A stretch of DNA of 64,000 nt, taken from the NCBI RefSeq assembly GCF_022539315.1, contig NC_066313.1, positions 67,831,934 to 67,895,933 of the forward strand, written 5' to 3'. The stretch is from Serinus canaria (Eukaryota > Chordata > Aves > Passeriformes > Fringillidae). The notes beneath the pieces were generated by a model, which was given only the letters and a program-made list of their open reading frames with translations, searched no databases and was not told the DNA's origin. Shown piece after piece: positions 37,141 to 49,084 of the stretch (position 1 is its first letter; every line of letters starts with the position of its first letter). The position numbers were made by a program, and so were the translations under genes.

Positions 37141-39152
37141 TGCTGTAACGCTGCTAACATACCACAGTATTGTCTACATTTTGGTTTGGAGATTGGTTAC
37201 AAGTAGAAACACAGAAATCTCCAAATGATAACATTTTTTTCTTGATGAATATGGATCATATTCAGCAAGATAAGCTAAGCTATAGAAGGTTATGGAGGTA
37301 CTGTGTGTCTAACAGATTGCCTTATTAGCTATCTTTTCTTGATGAAGGGTCATTCATCAATGAGAAACAAAATCATCCATGCTACTTTTAGGAAACAGTC
37401 CTAGGAGTTGCCTATTGCAAGAAACATTAATAGGCTTCATCTAACAAAGAGCCAGTTAGGATGATTTAAAACATGCAAGGTCCTATAAAAACTAAAATCC
37501 AAGACTGAGCTTATTAAACATTGGGAGTGAAAAAAGTTGTTCAGTCTAATACAGAATGAAGCTTTTTGTTAATTCATGCATGCATCATTTTCTGGTTTTT
37601 AATTTTTTGGGTTGGGGGGAGGGTAGAGGGAAGTATCTTTAAATTAATGTGGACATGCCCTAAGGAGCTACATCACATTAGGCATTGATATTTTTTCAGA
37701 TCAATCTCTTTTTCCTATCCCAAATGATGTTCTAGTAACATTTACTGTCCAATGGGATCTTTAAAAAAAGACATAAACCAAACAAACTAAAGCAAAACAA
37801 ACCCATGTGGCTTAAGTTTAATCTTTTACAGAGGAAATGTGTTTTAGCTTCAGAGCAACACTTGTCATCTAATACCTTTAGATTTTTCTGGTGCATAAAA
37901 TTGCAAGATAAATATATGAAAGTTCCAATCTCCTTTTTATTCTCAGTAGTCAGTTGCTTAGCTTTCAATTTCCAGTCTGGGTTAGAAATACTCTTGGAAA
38001 TGTGTGTGTTTATGCACAAGTGGAATTAGATTCCTTTTAGAGAGACATTCTTAAATGTGCATCTGGGACCAGATTCCTTTCTTTGGGTTTAGTCATGGCA
38101 GTGTAAAAGGATAAAATAAAGTTTTCCTGATTATAATGTGCAAGCCTGCATGACTGCACAATATGCATGTAAGGAAGAGCTCCGTGCAATATGCACAAAG
38201 ATATTTGATTGATTTGCAGAGTTTATTACACCCAGTGTGGCATTTCAGTAATACCAAATACTGATGGTTATGGACACAGGAGATTTAATTAGTGTGAATG
38301 CTCTTTTTAGCTGACAGGATATAACAAATCATGAAGTATACAAACAGCTTAAAAAGTTTTATTATCCCTTCAAAATAATTTTATTTCTTCTGAAATTGCT
38401 TCAGAACCTTAAAATACCCTTCCATAAAATGCCATCAGGTTTTTATCCTTTTGGGTGAGAAATCTTTTTAAAATGTTTTTCAATAAAGTGGCTAAATTAG
38501 CAATTTTATTCCATGATGTCCATATGGAATTCAATGTAAAAAGAATAGTTAATACAGAGACAAAAATACATAACACTGAAGAAAGCACGGGAATGAAAGA
38601 ACAGGATTTAGTATGACACAAAAATGTTCAGTACCAAATAATCAAGAGATTGTTTGTTTAGAGAATAATTAGAATAATAAGTGTTGTATCATAGATTTGC
38701 ACATAAAATCTAAATGATTAAATGGTACCACTCACATAAATATTTTCATTCTTCTTATTTTTATTAATTTTTTAATGCTATGTCAGATGAAACCATTACT
38801 AAATTACCAAAATTACCTTTTTTAAATCAGTAATTAGAATTTCCTAGCAGGCAAGGAATTACTGTGTTCAGCAGACCATCTGGAATGGACTATGTGAGCT
38901 AAAATGCTTCTTTTTGCATTTTTTTCCCTTCAGCTGATGCCATTACTCATAAAAATCATAGAAGATTTGATTATCTATTTCATTCTACACTATACTTCAG
39001 ACTATATTGATTCCTCCTGCAAGATGGTTATAATGAAATCAAATATATTGAAAGGAATGGCAGTCAAGTATCTAGGAAGTTTTAAAAATATACTATATGG
39101 TTGCAAACAGCTTTACCCTAACAATGAGACCTTCAGTTGTTTTGGAATTTCT

Positions 39153-39155
<3 letters not shown>
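37141..39155. other. Non-coding stretch with a G-rich motif
   Basis: No gene was recognised. A G-quadruplex-compatible motif lies at 37609-37630. The part 38040-38340 looks like unique DNA dense in homeodomain-type motifs (TGATTGATTTG, TTTAATTAGTGTG) and ATGCAT/TGCAT words, a composition typical of vertebrate conserved non-coding elements, though conservation cannot be judged from one genome. Confidence 0.45.
37609..37630 (+). other. Potential G-quadruplex motif
   Basis: Four G runs (GGG, GGGGGG, GGG, GGG) are separated by loops of two, one and four bases. This satisfies the usual G3+N1-7 pattern. It stands out because the surroundings are T/A-rich. Confidence 0.7.

Positions 39156-39198
<43 letters not shown>
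39156..39198. repeat. (TA)n dinucleotide microsatellite
   Basis: About 21 uninterrupted TA units lie directly after a TCTTAAA sequence. Such arrays are length-variable and can extrude cruciforms. Confidence 0.97.
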
Positions 39199-39200
<2 letters not shown>

Positions 39201-39949
39201 GATTAGTTGAAGAAATTAGTACAAAATGGCTAAATAGCTTCCTTATTTCTCAGTACATTTGGTGTGGAAATTCCAAAATTTGCCTCACTTGTGAGCCTAA
39301 ATGAGAATTCAGAAATAGGCAAAATTCATGATTAATGAGGGCAAGACATGTTTTGAAAAGTATTGAAACTTTTCATTTAAAGCTAATGGTCATGGTCAAG
39401 GAAAAGAACTAAATAGAAACTTGATAATATTCAAGATATTTGGAATAGGTGTCTTCATAAGTATGCTGATATGGCTGTGAGCCAGGTAATTTATGTGAAA
39501 TTTTAAAGGACTGATTTAATTTTGAAGGAATGCATTGAGATTGATGGTAATCACAAATTTTCTTGTCACACAATGTGTTGCTTTATTTTGTTGGGGTTTG
39601 TTTGCTTTGTTTCTGTTTTTTTCTGCTTGTTTTCTTGCTTGTATTTTTTACTCTGCTCAGGACCAATGTTTCATAGGAAAGATAAAGATAGAGAATTTGT
39701 GAAAGAGTTATAAAGTTCATAGCATATTCTGAATATGCTCTTACATGAATAAAAATACCAACTGAAAAGAAAGGCTCTGATATGCAATTTCTCCTTTAAT
39801 GTTTCCTAGAACAAATACTTTGAGTGACATGAGTACAAGGCCCCAGATTTCACTCAATGGGTCACTTAAAAGGCTTAAGATTATTTTATGTACCCTAAAT
39901 CAAAAGCACTGAATATATCAACAAGAATATCAACAGGATATTTTTCAAG
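39199..39949. other. AT-rich non-coding stretch
   Basis: Nothing recognisable was seen apart from a TTTG/TTTC-rich patch near 39590-39650 that creates a hydrophobic 63-codon frame. Confidence 0.5.
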
Positions 39950-40590
39950 AGGTCAAAACAAGCAAAAATTTATTGGTAAACTTCAGAAAATCAGGGAAAT
40001 ATGGAAAAGTTTAAAGCAACATTCAGTCAACATAAACCATATCACAAAGCATTAACCTAGCAAATTCTAAGCCCATTCAGCTTAGCAAACTCCAACCTAT
40101 CTGATACTAAGATACTCAAACTTTGAGAAGAAGGAATTAGACGAAGAAAGAGAAAGAGATAAAGAGAGAAGAGAGAAAAGAACAAATAGAGCTACCACTC
40201 CTCCACTTGTGTTCTAGCTCATATAAAATCTAAGAAATAGGGTCAAGACCTGTGCTTACTCCATGCTCTGCCTTAAGTACACTTTCATTTTCCTGGACCC
40301 TTCCCCCAGGTGGGATTTCTAGTCTGGTGGCCACTTAAAACCTGGGATAGCAACTCCAGAGGAACTTGCGGAGCACTGCCTCCAGTAAGCCAGGGATTTG
40401 TGACTACTGTGGGGCTGGAATACAGGCCCAAGGGACCAGGGTGTGCCTAGCAGGGCATTGTCTCACCAGAGCAAGATTTGCCCCTTTCCCCTACACACAT
40501 GCTCCTGAAATGTTTCAAGCTAGCAGTCCTTCCAGTCTGTCACAATACAACAGAAAAATTCCTATGTAGGAAACCCCTACCATGGGATCA
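39950..40590 (-). mobile_element. Candidate ERV LTR, minus strand
   Basis: Read on the minus strand, the block has LTR architecture. It has a GC-richer U3-like part (40590-40230), then a TATA-like TTTTATATGAG at about 40220-40230, then a pyrimidine-rich tract (40140-40190), and an AATAAA signal at 39969-39974 followed by TTTTTGCTTG. Several internal phrases (GCATTAACCTAGCAAATTCT, AGCTTAGCAAACTCCAACCT) are ones I associate with bird LTRs. Ends could not be fixed. A start at TGGTAGGGG (near 40580) is possible. The 67-codon plus-strand frame at 40366-40569 crosses it antisense and is not a gene. Confidence 0.5.
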
Positions 40591-41200
40591 AGGACCAAAG
40601 TTAACAGAAATTCAGGCATACAGGAAAACAACTCCAGTTACCTGGATAGGCTGCTGATCACATTCACTTTTTATTACAGGTGTATCCATTTCTTTGTTTG
40701 GATGTGTAAACTTATTATGTTAGATATTTCTAAACTACACAGTATACTTAATTATAGGGACAAAAAGAAAATTCTTTTTTGAGCACACAATATTATGATT
40801 TTTTGTTTGTCAAGTCCAAATGGCTTAGAGATTCTCTGTGGGATCCTTTTAATGAATTTTTGATCCAGTCTACAAGAAGAAATTAGGGATTTACTACTGT
40901 AGAGAATCTACTTCCTATCATATTAGGTACTAGTTACAGGATGGTTCTTCTGATGAGTAATAAACTAGCACATTTCAATGCAACTTAGAACATTTGAAAA
41001 AAAATTGATGGGAAACTGCTAAAAAGCTTCTTTAAATTTGGTTTGGTTAAAGAGAGTAGTAACCTTGGTGATAGTAACATAAGGCTACAGCTTATAAACT
41101 GCAGCAAAGATTTCCAAGGGATTTCGAAAATGCTTTGGAAAAAGCTGTCGCTCTTCCCAGCAAGGGAAAATCTTCTGAGTGCATGGAACTATTTTGGACA
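40591..41200. other. AT-rich non-coding stretch
   Basis: Nothing recognisable was seen between two LTR fragments. Confidence 0.5.
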
Positions 41201-41345
41201 TGTTCTCAATGGTAGCTACAGGGGGGCTGCAGGGGTGACTTCTGTGAGAAGCTGCCAGAACCTTCTTCTGTATCTGATAGTGTAAAGGCCATCTGGCTCC
41301 AAAACAGAGGCTGGCTGCCATTATCTTGAGCCATGAGCCTTTTGT
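41201..41345 (+). mobile_element. 5' part of an avian ERV LTR
   Basis: The block starts TGTTCTCAATGGTAGC and continues GGGGGGCTGCAGGGGTGACT, then TCTGTGAGAAGCTGCCAGAA, then ATCTGGCTCC, in the order I recall for the 5' end (U3) of a songbird LTR. TG at 41201 is the likely element start. Similarity fades after about 41345, before any TATA or polyadenylation signal. It may belong to the same family as the 3' LTR pieces at 1-280 and 23350-23450, but no overlap exists to prove it. Confidence 0.55.
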
Positions 41346-44300
41346 TATATTTTGTCTCCTCTGTCTAATTGAGGAAGGCAGGGTCAATGCACCTCAACAT
41401 GATATGTATTAAAATAGCTGTTAAAATTCAATCTGTAAAAGTTAGTAGAATCTCTGTGTTGCCCACTGTTGACTTTTGCAAGAATAAAAAGTTTACATGT
41501 AGCTTTGTTTTGGAATATTTTCTGTAATGAGAAGAAAATGGACTTTGAGATGGGATATTAATTTAATCTCGCAATATTTTTTTTAGTAGATATAAATGCC
41601 AGGAAATCTGTAATCTTGGAATGTATTTGTATTTTCCTATTTTCTTTATTATCTAGAGACTAATTTATTTTCATTCTATTTCTACTGCAGTGAAAATTCC
41701 TTTATGTTGTTACTTATTTATTATTTAACACAACTATGCACAGTCTGATGCTGAGAAGATTTGGTCTTAAAATGTGTTTTTGGTCATAATGGTGAATCCA
41801 AGTACAGGGAAAAGTGTTCTAGAATTTGTTTGGTTTTTTTAAAGCATACATATGAAGCCAACTGAAATTTAGCTTCTATTTTCAGAAAGCAAAACTGTCA
41901 ATTTTGTGTCCAATTTGGGAATATTTTCTTTTCTTCATGGATGCTTTCTTTCCTTTAAAGAATATCTTTATCTCTGTTACCATTTGGCATTCCTCAATGA
42001 ATTTTCCTTTTCAATTTACCTGCATGGAAATTTGGACTTAAATCTATTTTGCCTGAAAAAAATTTGGGGTGGAGCTTTTGAAGGTCAAACTGAAAACTGA
42101 GATTTATTAGAGACAAAAGGATTTTGCAAATCATGAACAGCAGCAGAAATACTTGATCCATCTCTACCTCTTAACTAAGATTTTCCCTTCCTATATTTCT
42201 TTTCTCTCAGTAACAGTTTTATTTCACAGAATTTGGACATCCTTGTAATAGAGTGTCACAAAATTTTTAGGGGGAAAAAAAGAAAAATAGGGAAGGGAGT
42301 AAGTCAGACCTTCAGATAATGCAAATCAATATGATGCAATCCATTTCAACATAAGTCTGTTGTCTTAAAAAATTACTTCACCACACACACTCATCACCTG
42401 GAGAAAAACATCCATTAACGTATCTCAAAGGATGAAAATGGGTGAAATGACAAATACAGGATTCTTTGCTCATAAGAATAGTTTTGTACTGTGATCTTAG
42501 ACAAAAATATTAGAACAGAAATATTTTTAATGTTGAACAATTAAGCTATAATTACAATAAGCAATCACCCTCCTGCAGCAATATGTAACCTTCAGATTAA
42601 TGACTAAGTTGCTTTGAGATTAATATTTTATATGTGGCATTTTATGAAAAGCTAAAGTTAAACACATGAATTTGTCTCAGCCAGAAAGAGAAAGCAGATT
42701 ATTAAATCAAGAAAAATATGGTTTTAAATTATACATTTTTAAATAATAAAAAAAAAAGAGAGAGAGAATATTAGCATTTTTCAGGGATTATTTCTGAGAA
42801 CTTAAAAAAACCAAAACAATCTAAAGTCTGTTAAAGATCTGAAGTTACAAAGTTCACCTGCAAACCTACAGTGAAGTATACTTTTCAAAAGGAATGCTAG
42901 ACAAACATTGCCAAAAGGAGATGCAGACTCCAGATCTGTTTTCTACACAGAGTAATTTATATGTATTCCAGTGTTTAGCTAGGACATGTTTAAACTTTTG
43001 AAAATACTGTACAGAAATTCTCAGTCTCCCTTAAGTTCATTAATTCTTGTCAAATTTGAGTATTTTCTGCAACCTTCACTTCCTCCTTGCAGCTGTCTCT
43101 CAAATAATTCAGATTTCTCTTCCATGGATTAGGAAGCCAGTAACTGTTACACTTCTTAGATTTGCCTGTCTTTATCTTGTGGGCTCTTCTCCTTAATTTT
43201 TTTTTTTTCAGATTTCCAAAATTGAACCTGACTTGAGACATGAGCTAAAAGCAAAGCAAGCCAAAACTCCCCCTTCATCTATCTAACAAGACATTTACTT
43301 TCATTAAGCCCAGCAAGCATAAGCTTCCTCTTACTTTTCCTATCAGATTTGTTTGGTTTTGTGTAGATGATTGTTTCTTCCTAGCTATAATACTCTATGC
43401 TCTCCTTGAATTTTAATCCTACTTATTTTTGTTTGTCTCAATGCATTTGTCTTTTATTATGTTTTCCTATGTACTTACAAGTCCAAAGATGTTTGAAGGT
43501 CCAAACCCCAAATGTCTGCACAGCATATAGACATCTTTGAGAGTTCATCCAGAAGTGAACTTTTGTCTCCAAGATGAGTAATCCATGCCTTTACTCTTAT
43601 ATGTGAGGATTTTATAGAATACTAAAATTTCATCTCTTGGAACTATGCAGTTTTCTTTATATTCCAGTCAGAAAGCCAGGAAATTCTCATCAGTCCATAG
43701 TATTAACATTCAGGAGCCTGAATATAGGATAGGGGCACATTTCATTCTGACTGATAAGGATGCTAATATTCCTAAAAATTAACTTTAGGCACTTAGCCTT
43801 ACACATACTTATGACTGCCTTCCGTAAATAATTTTGAATATCTCAGATTTTGGGTCATGCACTTCCCTCACACCTGAGAAAATATAGTTCTGAGAAGATA
43901 CACTTCTTATTCTCATTCTATTAAGATGGTTTATGAAGAGTTTTTCAGTTATGAGTAGTGCCCACCAGCTTGCTTCATCTGCAGAACATTCCATTCACAC
44001 ATCCTAAACTTCAGCAATCCTCTCAAGAAAACTGCTTTTCTCATCTGCAGAAGTTTCTATTTACGGTCTGTCAATTTACCATGACTTTGGATTTTGCCAA
44101 CAGCCAGATTCTCCACACACCTTTCCCTTTACCAGAAAATCCTCAGGAAGGCAACTCTCACACCAGCCTTGTTTTGTTTTGCTTATCTGCAATGGGTTGT
44201 ACAACACAGATCTCAAAAGTTCGTACCAGTACATCGCTAAAGGCCTAGGTTTTTATTACCTACTCCTTAAAAGTGGAAATGAAAGGATAAAAACTCCGTG

Positions 44301-44393
44301 GAGATTATTTTGTTCCATAGATATATTCCCAACTCTGCAGTTTTCCTTCTTAGGTCCCAATTCTTACAGTTGCTCTTTCCAAAGTGGATTTTC
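41346..44393. other. AT-rich non-coding stretch
   Basis: No gene or classified repeat was recognised. An A-rich AG run lies at 42748-42769 and a T run at about 43198-43209. The part 42530-42700 is unique-looking with many ATTA motifs. Confidence 0.5.
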
Positions 44394-44411
44394 TTTTTTT
44401 TTTTTTTTTTT
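44394..44411 (+). repeat. T18 homopolymer
   Basis: There are eighteen consecutive T residues, followed about 20 bp later by a second T run (44430-44437) and then GCCTAG. Confidence 0.95.
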
Positions 44412-44439
44412 AACCACTAACTTTTAATTTTTTTTTGCC

Positions 44440-44990
44440 TAGGTGATCCCTGCCCATACAGAGCTTTTCTGGAATAATTTTTGAACACCTCACAGAACAA
44501 GAAACAAGAAGTAAGAAATTTAGTAGTCTGTTTTTACCCACTTTCCAGCAGCCAAATGGATGCTGGTGAGTTGCAGACTGCACTGTAAGTGTCTGAAGGT
44601 GCAGCATGTGGCTGCCTGAAGGCATCAGAGGTTCCCCAGGGGATATCAGGGCAGGGACTGGCAGCCAGGACCTATTTCACTGACCCAGCTAGGGAAAAGG
44701 GCAGCTGGGGAAAACTGGGAGAGGCCCAGACCTGGACATTGGGAATTTCTCTGGGGACAGGGCAAGGCTGAGAGCATTATCCTGTAAGTAAGGGCCTGGT
44801 TATGACCCAGCAGAGGCAGGAGCTCGGGCCAGTCCCAGCAGTGCAGCTCCATTTGGGAGGAAAGGGAGGCTGCCCCTGCCCAGTCCACCTTCTTTAGAAC
44901 AATTTTCCCCAAGGCTCTTTTCCAGCTGGACCTGAGCCCAGGCCAGCAAATGCCCAGAAATGAGGAGATGTGCACAAGGTCCTTGCAATA
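44440..44990. other. GC-rich island, unclassified
   Basis: This 550-bp block is clearly GC-richer than anything around it, with several GGGCAG, CCCAGG and GGGAAAA phrases. It starts right after a pyrimidine tract and TTGCCTAG (acceptor-like, 44443) and contains CCTGTAAGTAAGG (donor-like GTAAGT at 44784). Frames of 60-109 codons exist on both strands (for example 44975-44646 minus) but show no known motif. It could be an untranslated or non-coding exon, an unrecognised repeat or a GC-rich insertion. Confidence 0.4.
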
Positions 44991-47900
44991 GCTTTTAAAT
45001 CCTCAAAACTTTACTCAAATGCCAAATTTTAGAGATCTGTGTCTGAGCTGCATTTCTATGTTCCCACCATCATCAATGGTGAGATGGTCCAATCAGTCAG
45101 GGAAACTTGGAGATGAGAATCAGCTCTTAACTGTAACAGCACTTTCTGGTGTGCCAAAGGTATCTGAAATATTCACACAGGTCTGAGAGGTACAAATTCA
45201 CAGAAAACTGGGAGTGAGGTGAGCTAACACTTTTCTATGAGCAACTGAAGACTGGGAAAAATACAATTATTTAAATTTTTCAAATTGGTTATGTGTGCCT
45301 CTGTTTAGACAGTTCAGTTACAGAATGGAAAGCTGTACAGATGTCCAACTATAAGAATAAATCAAAGTTAACTAACTAGATAACAGCTGCCAAGACTTGG
45401 AGGCCTACTGCATTTTAGGAATCTTGAGCTGAATCCTATCTCAGCAGCATGAAGAAAGGTTCTAATTGATTGTTTTCTGATTTCATAATTCTACCTCATC
45501 TGATAACACATAACTGTTTCCAAGTTTACATTTTATTGTACATTCACATAGCAAAGTGTTATCATGCAAAATGATATTAGATTTTTTAAAATACGACTTT
45601 ATTAGTACCAAATTAACAAAGTAGAAAATATTTTTTAAACCATGTAAGGATGCTGGAAGTTTCTTTAGAAAAATCTATGCAGACTGTTAGACTGAATGTA
45701 TGCCTAGTGCACTGATCACATTTCAAGCTGAGGACTTTTTACTTTTTATTTTTTTTTTTGCTTTGTATCAATTCTGAAACCAGGACAAAGAAAAAAAGAG
45801 CTGGGGAAAACTGCTCCAAAATTATTTAGAGCAATTAAGAAAAGAGTGATGACTGACTATATAAGATAATGTACAGTAACAATTCCCAATGGTTTTTTCT
45901 TCATTAATTAAAATTTAAATATGGCCTTGAGCACATTTTTTTTTAAACAGATGATATAAGAAGCTTGATATTTAACAGCAGAAGTCTACCTGCCTAGTGT
46001 ATTAAAGAGCCTCTTGTACTCAGGTTCATGGTTATTTACAAGTCTAGCTTTTTTTTTTTAATGAGTGACAGAAAGTTTTTTATTTTAAAATAGGAGTGAG
46101 TTTTCTATAGAAGTAATTTGTTTCTATGTTTTTCAAAATATTTTTAATAGAGTCAGAAAATTGCATGAATGATAATCAATAACCAAGGCTTAAAATTTCA
46201 CTGCAAGAACATCATGAGGTAAATAATTGGTCCTTTTATATTTTTCTTTCTTTGCAGTGACAAATCTGATTGAAAACATGTGTCTACTATGAACTGTTCT
46301 AGTTAATAAAATGAGCTAAGGATAAAACTGTTTAATAGATTTTCTTTTCTTGTCTGTACCATGCACATAAAAATTCAACACTGGAGCTGACTGATAAAGT
46401 TTGTTTTCCATATAAACAGAAAAATTAAATGTTTTATCTATGGGATTTTTCTTCGTGTTAATCCTGAGAAAAATAGATTTTCTATAAGTAAGGTTATGGG
46501 GTATATATATATATGTTTAATCTTTATTATTACCTGAGCAGTAATTAAAAATATTACACATGTTGGGCACATGAAATGTTTTTATTCATTAAAAACCCAA
46601 ATTTGCTAAACTCTAGATAGCAAGCTGCAAACATTACTTAGTGGAAATTATTTCTAAATATTCTTTGTCTTTATACCTTAAACATCCTCATAATTTATTC
46701 TATGCATATCCACAGACAAGGATGTATGCTGTATGAATTTTGAAATAATTATTTCATTACTCAAGGTTTGCTCCTTTCACGAACTGAATGAAATCCAGCC
46801 AAACTCTGCAGTTCCATTTGAAAAACATCACTGATAGTAAATGAATTTACATACTCATAAGTATGAACATTATTGTTTTCTTTAAGTAAAATATCAGGCA
46901 CTGTATATAGTCTATATACTACATAACTTTTCTCCTCAATAATAATCAATGAGTAGTGGAAGGGTATTCTGATCTCCTAATATGACAGGAGATTTATTAA
47001 AGGCATTACTCGAGAACAAGATAATTCATTGGAATAATTTCTTTCCCTTATACAAAACTATATATAAGCCAGAAACAAGTTAAAAAAAAAAAAAAAGAAA
47101 AAGTGTAGAGAACCCTTTTTACCCTTTGAACAATGTAAAAGACTGTTTTTTCAGAACCAAAATCTTTTGCAATGCATGGTGGTGAATAATTAATGCAATA
47201 CATGGACTCAATTTTGAGTATATAGCTGATATAGCTGAAGTCACCCCTCAGGACTTCTACATATCACTGGAAATTGCACCACTTTTCATGGGTACCTGAT
47301 GTGAATTACAGAGTGAGCAGCTCCCTGATGCACTATAAGCCAGCAGAGAAGTGCAGGAATAGTTTGCATTGCTACCCTAGCTCTATTAGTTTGCTTTGAT
47401 TTTTATTAACTCTTTCTTTCCCTCTTCCTTCTGAAATGATTCTCCAAGCCTGGGAGGCTTGCTGTGGTTTAAAATTGTTCATGTTAAATGAAATGTTATC
47501 AGTTACTGAATTTTAGCTATTTTAGTTTCCCCTGTATTGTGCAGGGAGTAAAATGTGTCTACAAGGCTTGTATCCAGCGTAGAGCTCACAGCCTTACAAA
47601 ATGGGATAATGGAAATGGTCTCATTTCAAATGTGTGTGTTCATCCATGGCATTTGTACCTGCACACATTTTCTCTTTACTCTCAAGGAATAATACCAAAA
47701 CTTCCTATATTATTCATATCTGTTCGAGGTAGCATCTTACAATAACGTTACTTAATAGTCTGGAATATTGGAGAATTCCTCCTAGCTAATGAAGAATGAT
47801 TTACAAAATTAATTTTTATATAATATTATTATAAAATATATTAACTACTAACTTTTATGTAAATGATTAAGTAATGTTTGCACTTACTGGCAACACTTTT

Positions 47901-48120
47901 GTAGAGTGTTGCTGTGCATGATGCAAGTTTCTATGAAAGTGAAACTTCTTTTAAATTATTGACAGAAGAGTTTCCATAAACCTGAAATACATCTCAAGTA
48001 TAACTTAAATTAGCAAAATGACAGGATGCAAAATAAGATGCAAAAAAACAAACTCTGTTCAGAACTCAGACCTTTTTGAACATTTTCAGTTTTAAATTCA
48101 TATTACATGTAGAGCAGGAG
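44991..48120. other. AT-rich non-coding stretch
   Basis: No gene was recognised. It holds T runs at 45745 and 46050, a short TA run at 46503-46514 and an A15 run at 47082-47096. The remaining sequence is unique-looking. Confidence 0.5.
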
Positions 48121-48262
48121 CCATTAAAATCTTGACATTTACTGCTGATGGTAGTTAAACTTCACATGGTATTTGCAGTACTCCCCATTCAAGCTTAGGG
48201 GGACTGCAAATGCCTCACCAACAGCAAATACCATAGTGTGATAAATGTCAGGACTTTAATGG
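48121..48262. repeat. 142-bp imperfect palindrome (long hairpin)
   Basis: The ends are 21-bp inverted repeats with two mismatches (CCATTAAAATCTTGACATTTA at 48121-48141 and its counterpart at 48242-48262). Inside, ATGGTATTTGC (48166-48176) has an exact inverse at 48224-48234. GGTATTTGCAGTACTCCCC (48168-48186) pairs with 48198-48214, so two alternative inner pairings exist. The apex is an AAGCTT-containing loop near 48187-48197. The form is that of a palindromic DNA element or a long pre-miRNA-like hairpin. I do not recognise the family. No clear target-site duplication flanks it. Confidence 0.8.
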
Positions 48263-48617
48263 TTCACTGTAATAATTATGGGGTAGATCCTGATAACCCA
48301 GACTAAAATGTGTAGCATCTTTCTCCATGAAAAATCTCACTGAATTTAGCAGGACTGTTTGTGACAGTGTTTGATAGAAGAGTGAGCTCATTTTTGTAAG
48401 AATTTACTGCAAATTTAAACTCAAATAACTGTCTGTATTATGTTCTTCAGCTTGTGTTTTGTAAACCCAGGTTTTTGTAAACTTGTTTCCAAAATAGGAG
48501 TCTCCACTAAAGCTTAGTCCAAGGTAATACCTGCTTGATACAGTATAGGAAGATATGTAAATGCATGAAATACATTTACACAGCACTGATCTTAGTTGCC
48601 ACCTGGGTTAAAAACAT

Positions 48618-48844
48618 GAAATGGGGTCAGTTGTCCCAGCTGTGTCCCCTCACAATCTCTTGCAAATTCCTATCCTGCTGGCTGCCAAAGCAGCATGAGA
48701 AACAAAGAAGGCCTTGGCACTTTCAAAGCATTGTTTAGCAACAGCTAAAACATTGCTCTGTTATTAACATTTGTTGGTCACAAGTCCAAAAGACAGTGCA
48801 TGCATGTTACTATAAGGAAAATTATCCCAACAAAAACCAGAATA
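48618..48844 (-). mobile_element. 5' half of an ERV LTR, minus strand
   Basis: Reading leftward from 48844 this matches the first 210 bp or so of the solo LTR at 10095-10645. Shared phrases include TGTTTTAGCTGTTGCTAAAC against TGTTTTAGTTACTGCTGAGC in the solo copy, followed by the block antisense to TCAGTTGTCCCAGCTGTGTC. The LTR start lies at about 48844, where the plus strand reads AAAAACCAGAATA. The 3' half of this LTR is not found to the left. Instead a 3' half in the opposite orientation lies to the right. Confidence 0.68.
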
Positions 48845-48944
48845 AAATTTGTTTCCCAATACTGGAACCAGTGATAATATGTTTAGTTCATGCTACTTGT
48901 CAATACATTAAATTCTCCAAGTCTATTTTGCCCTCAAAAGTAAT

Positions 48945-49084
48945 TGGTGAGTGATTTTCCTATTTTCTTGTAAATGCACAGGTTTTCTCATTCATGTTCT
49001 TTCCATCTTCTCCCAGTTCCTTTTAGGGAGAGGGAAAGTGAGTGAGCAAGTGGTTGTGTGGGGCCAGGGCCAAATCACCACAAC
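48945..49084 (+). mobile_element. 3' end of the same ERV LTR family, plus strand
   Basis: TGAGCAAGTGGTTGTGTGGG at 49045-49064 differs by one base from TGAGCAAGTGGCTGTGTGGG in the solo LTR at 10095-10645. It is preceded by a matching pyrimidine-rich segment (TTCTTTCCATCTTCTCCCAG) and followed by a terminus near ATCACCACAAC. Orientation is opposite to the neighbouring half at 48618-48844. Confidence 0.68.

Noticed and set aside
44646..44975. 109-codon minus-strand frame in the GC-rich island
   Set aside because: Frames of similar length occur on both strands there, with no motif or codon bias to choose one.
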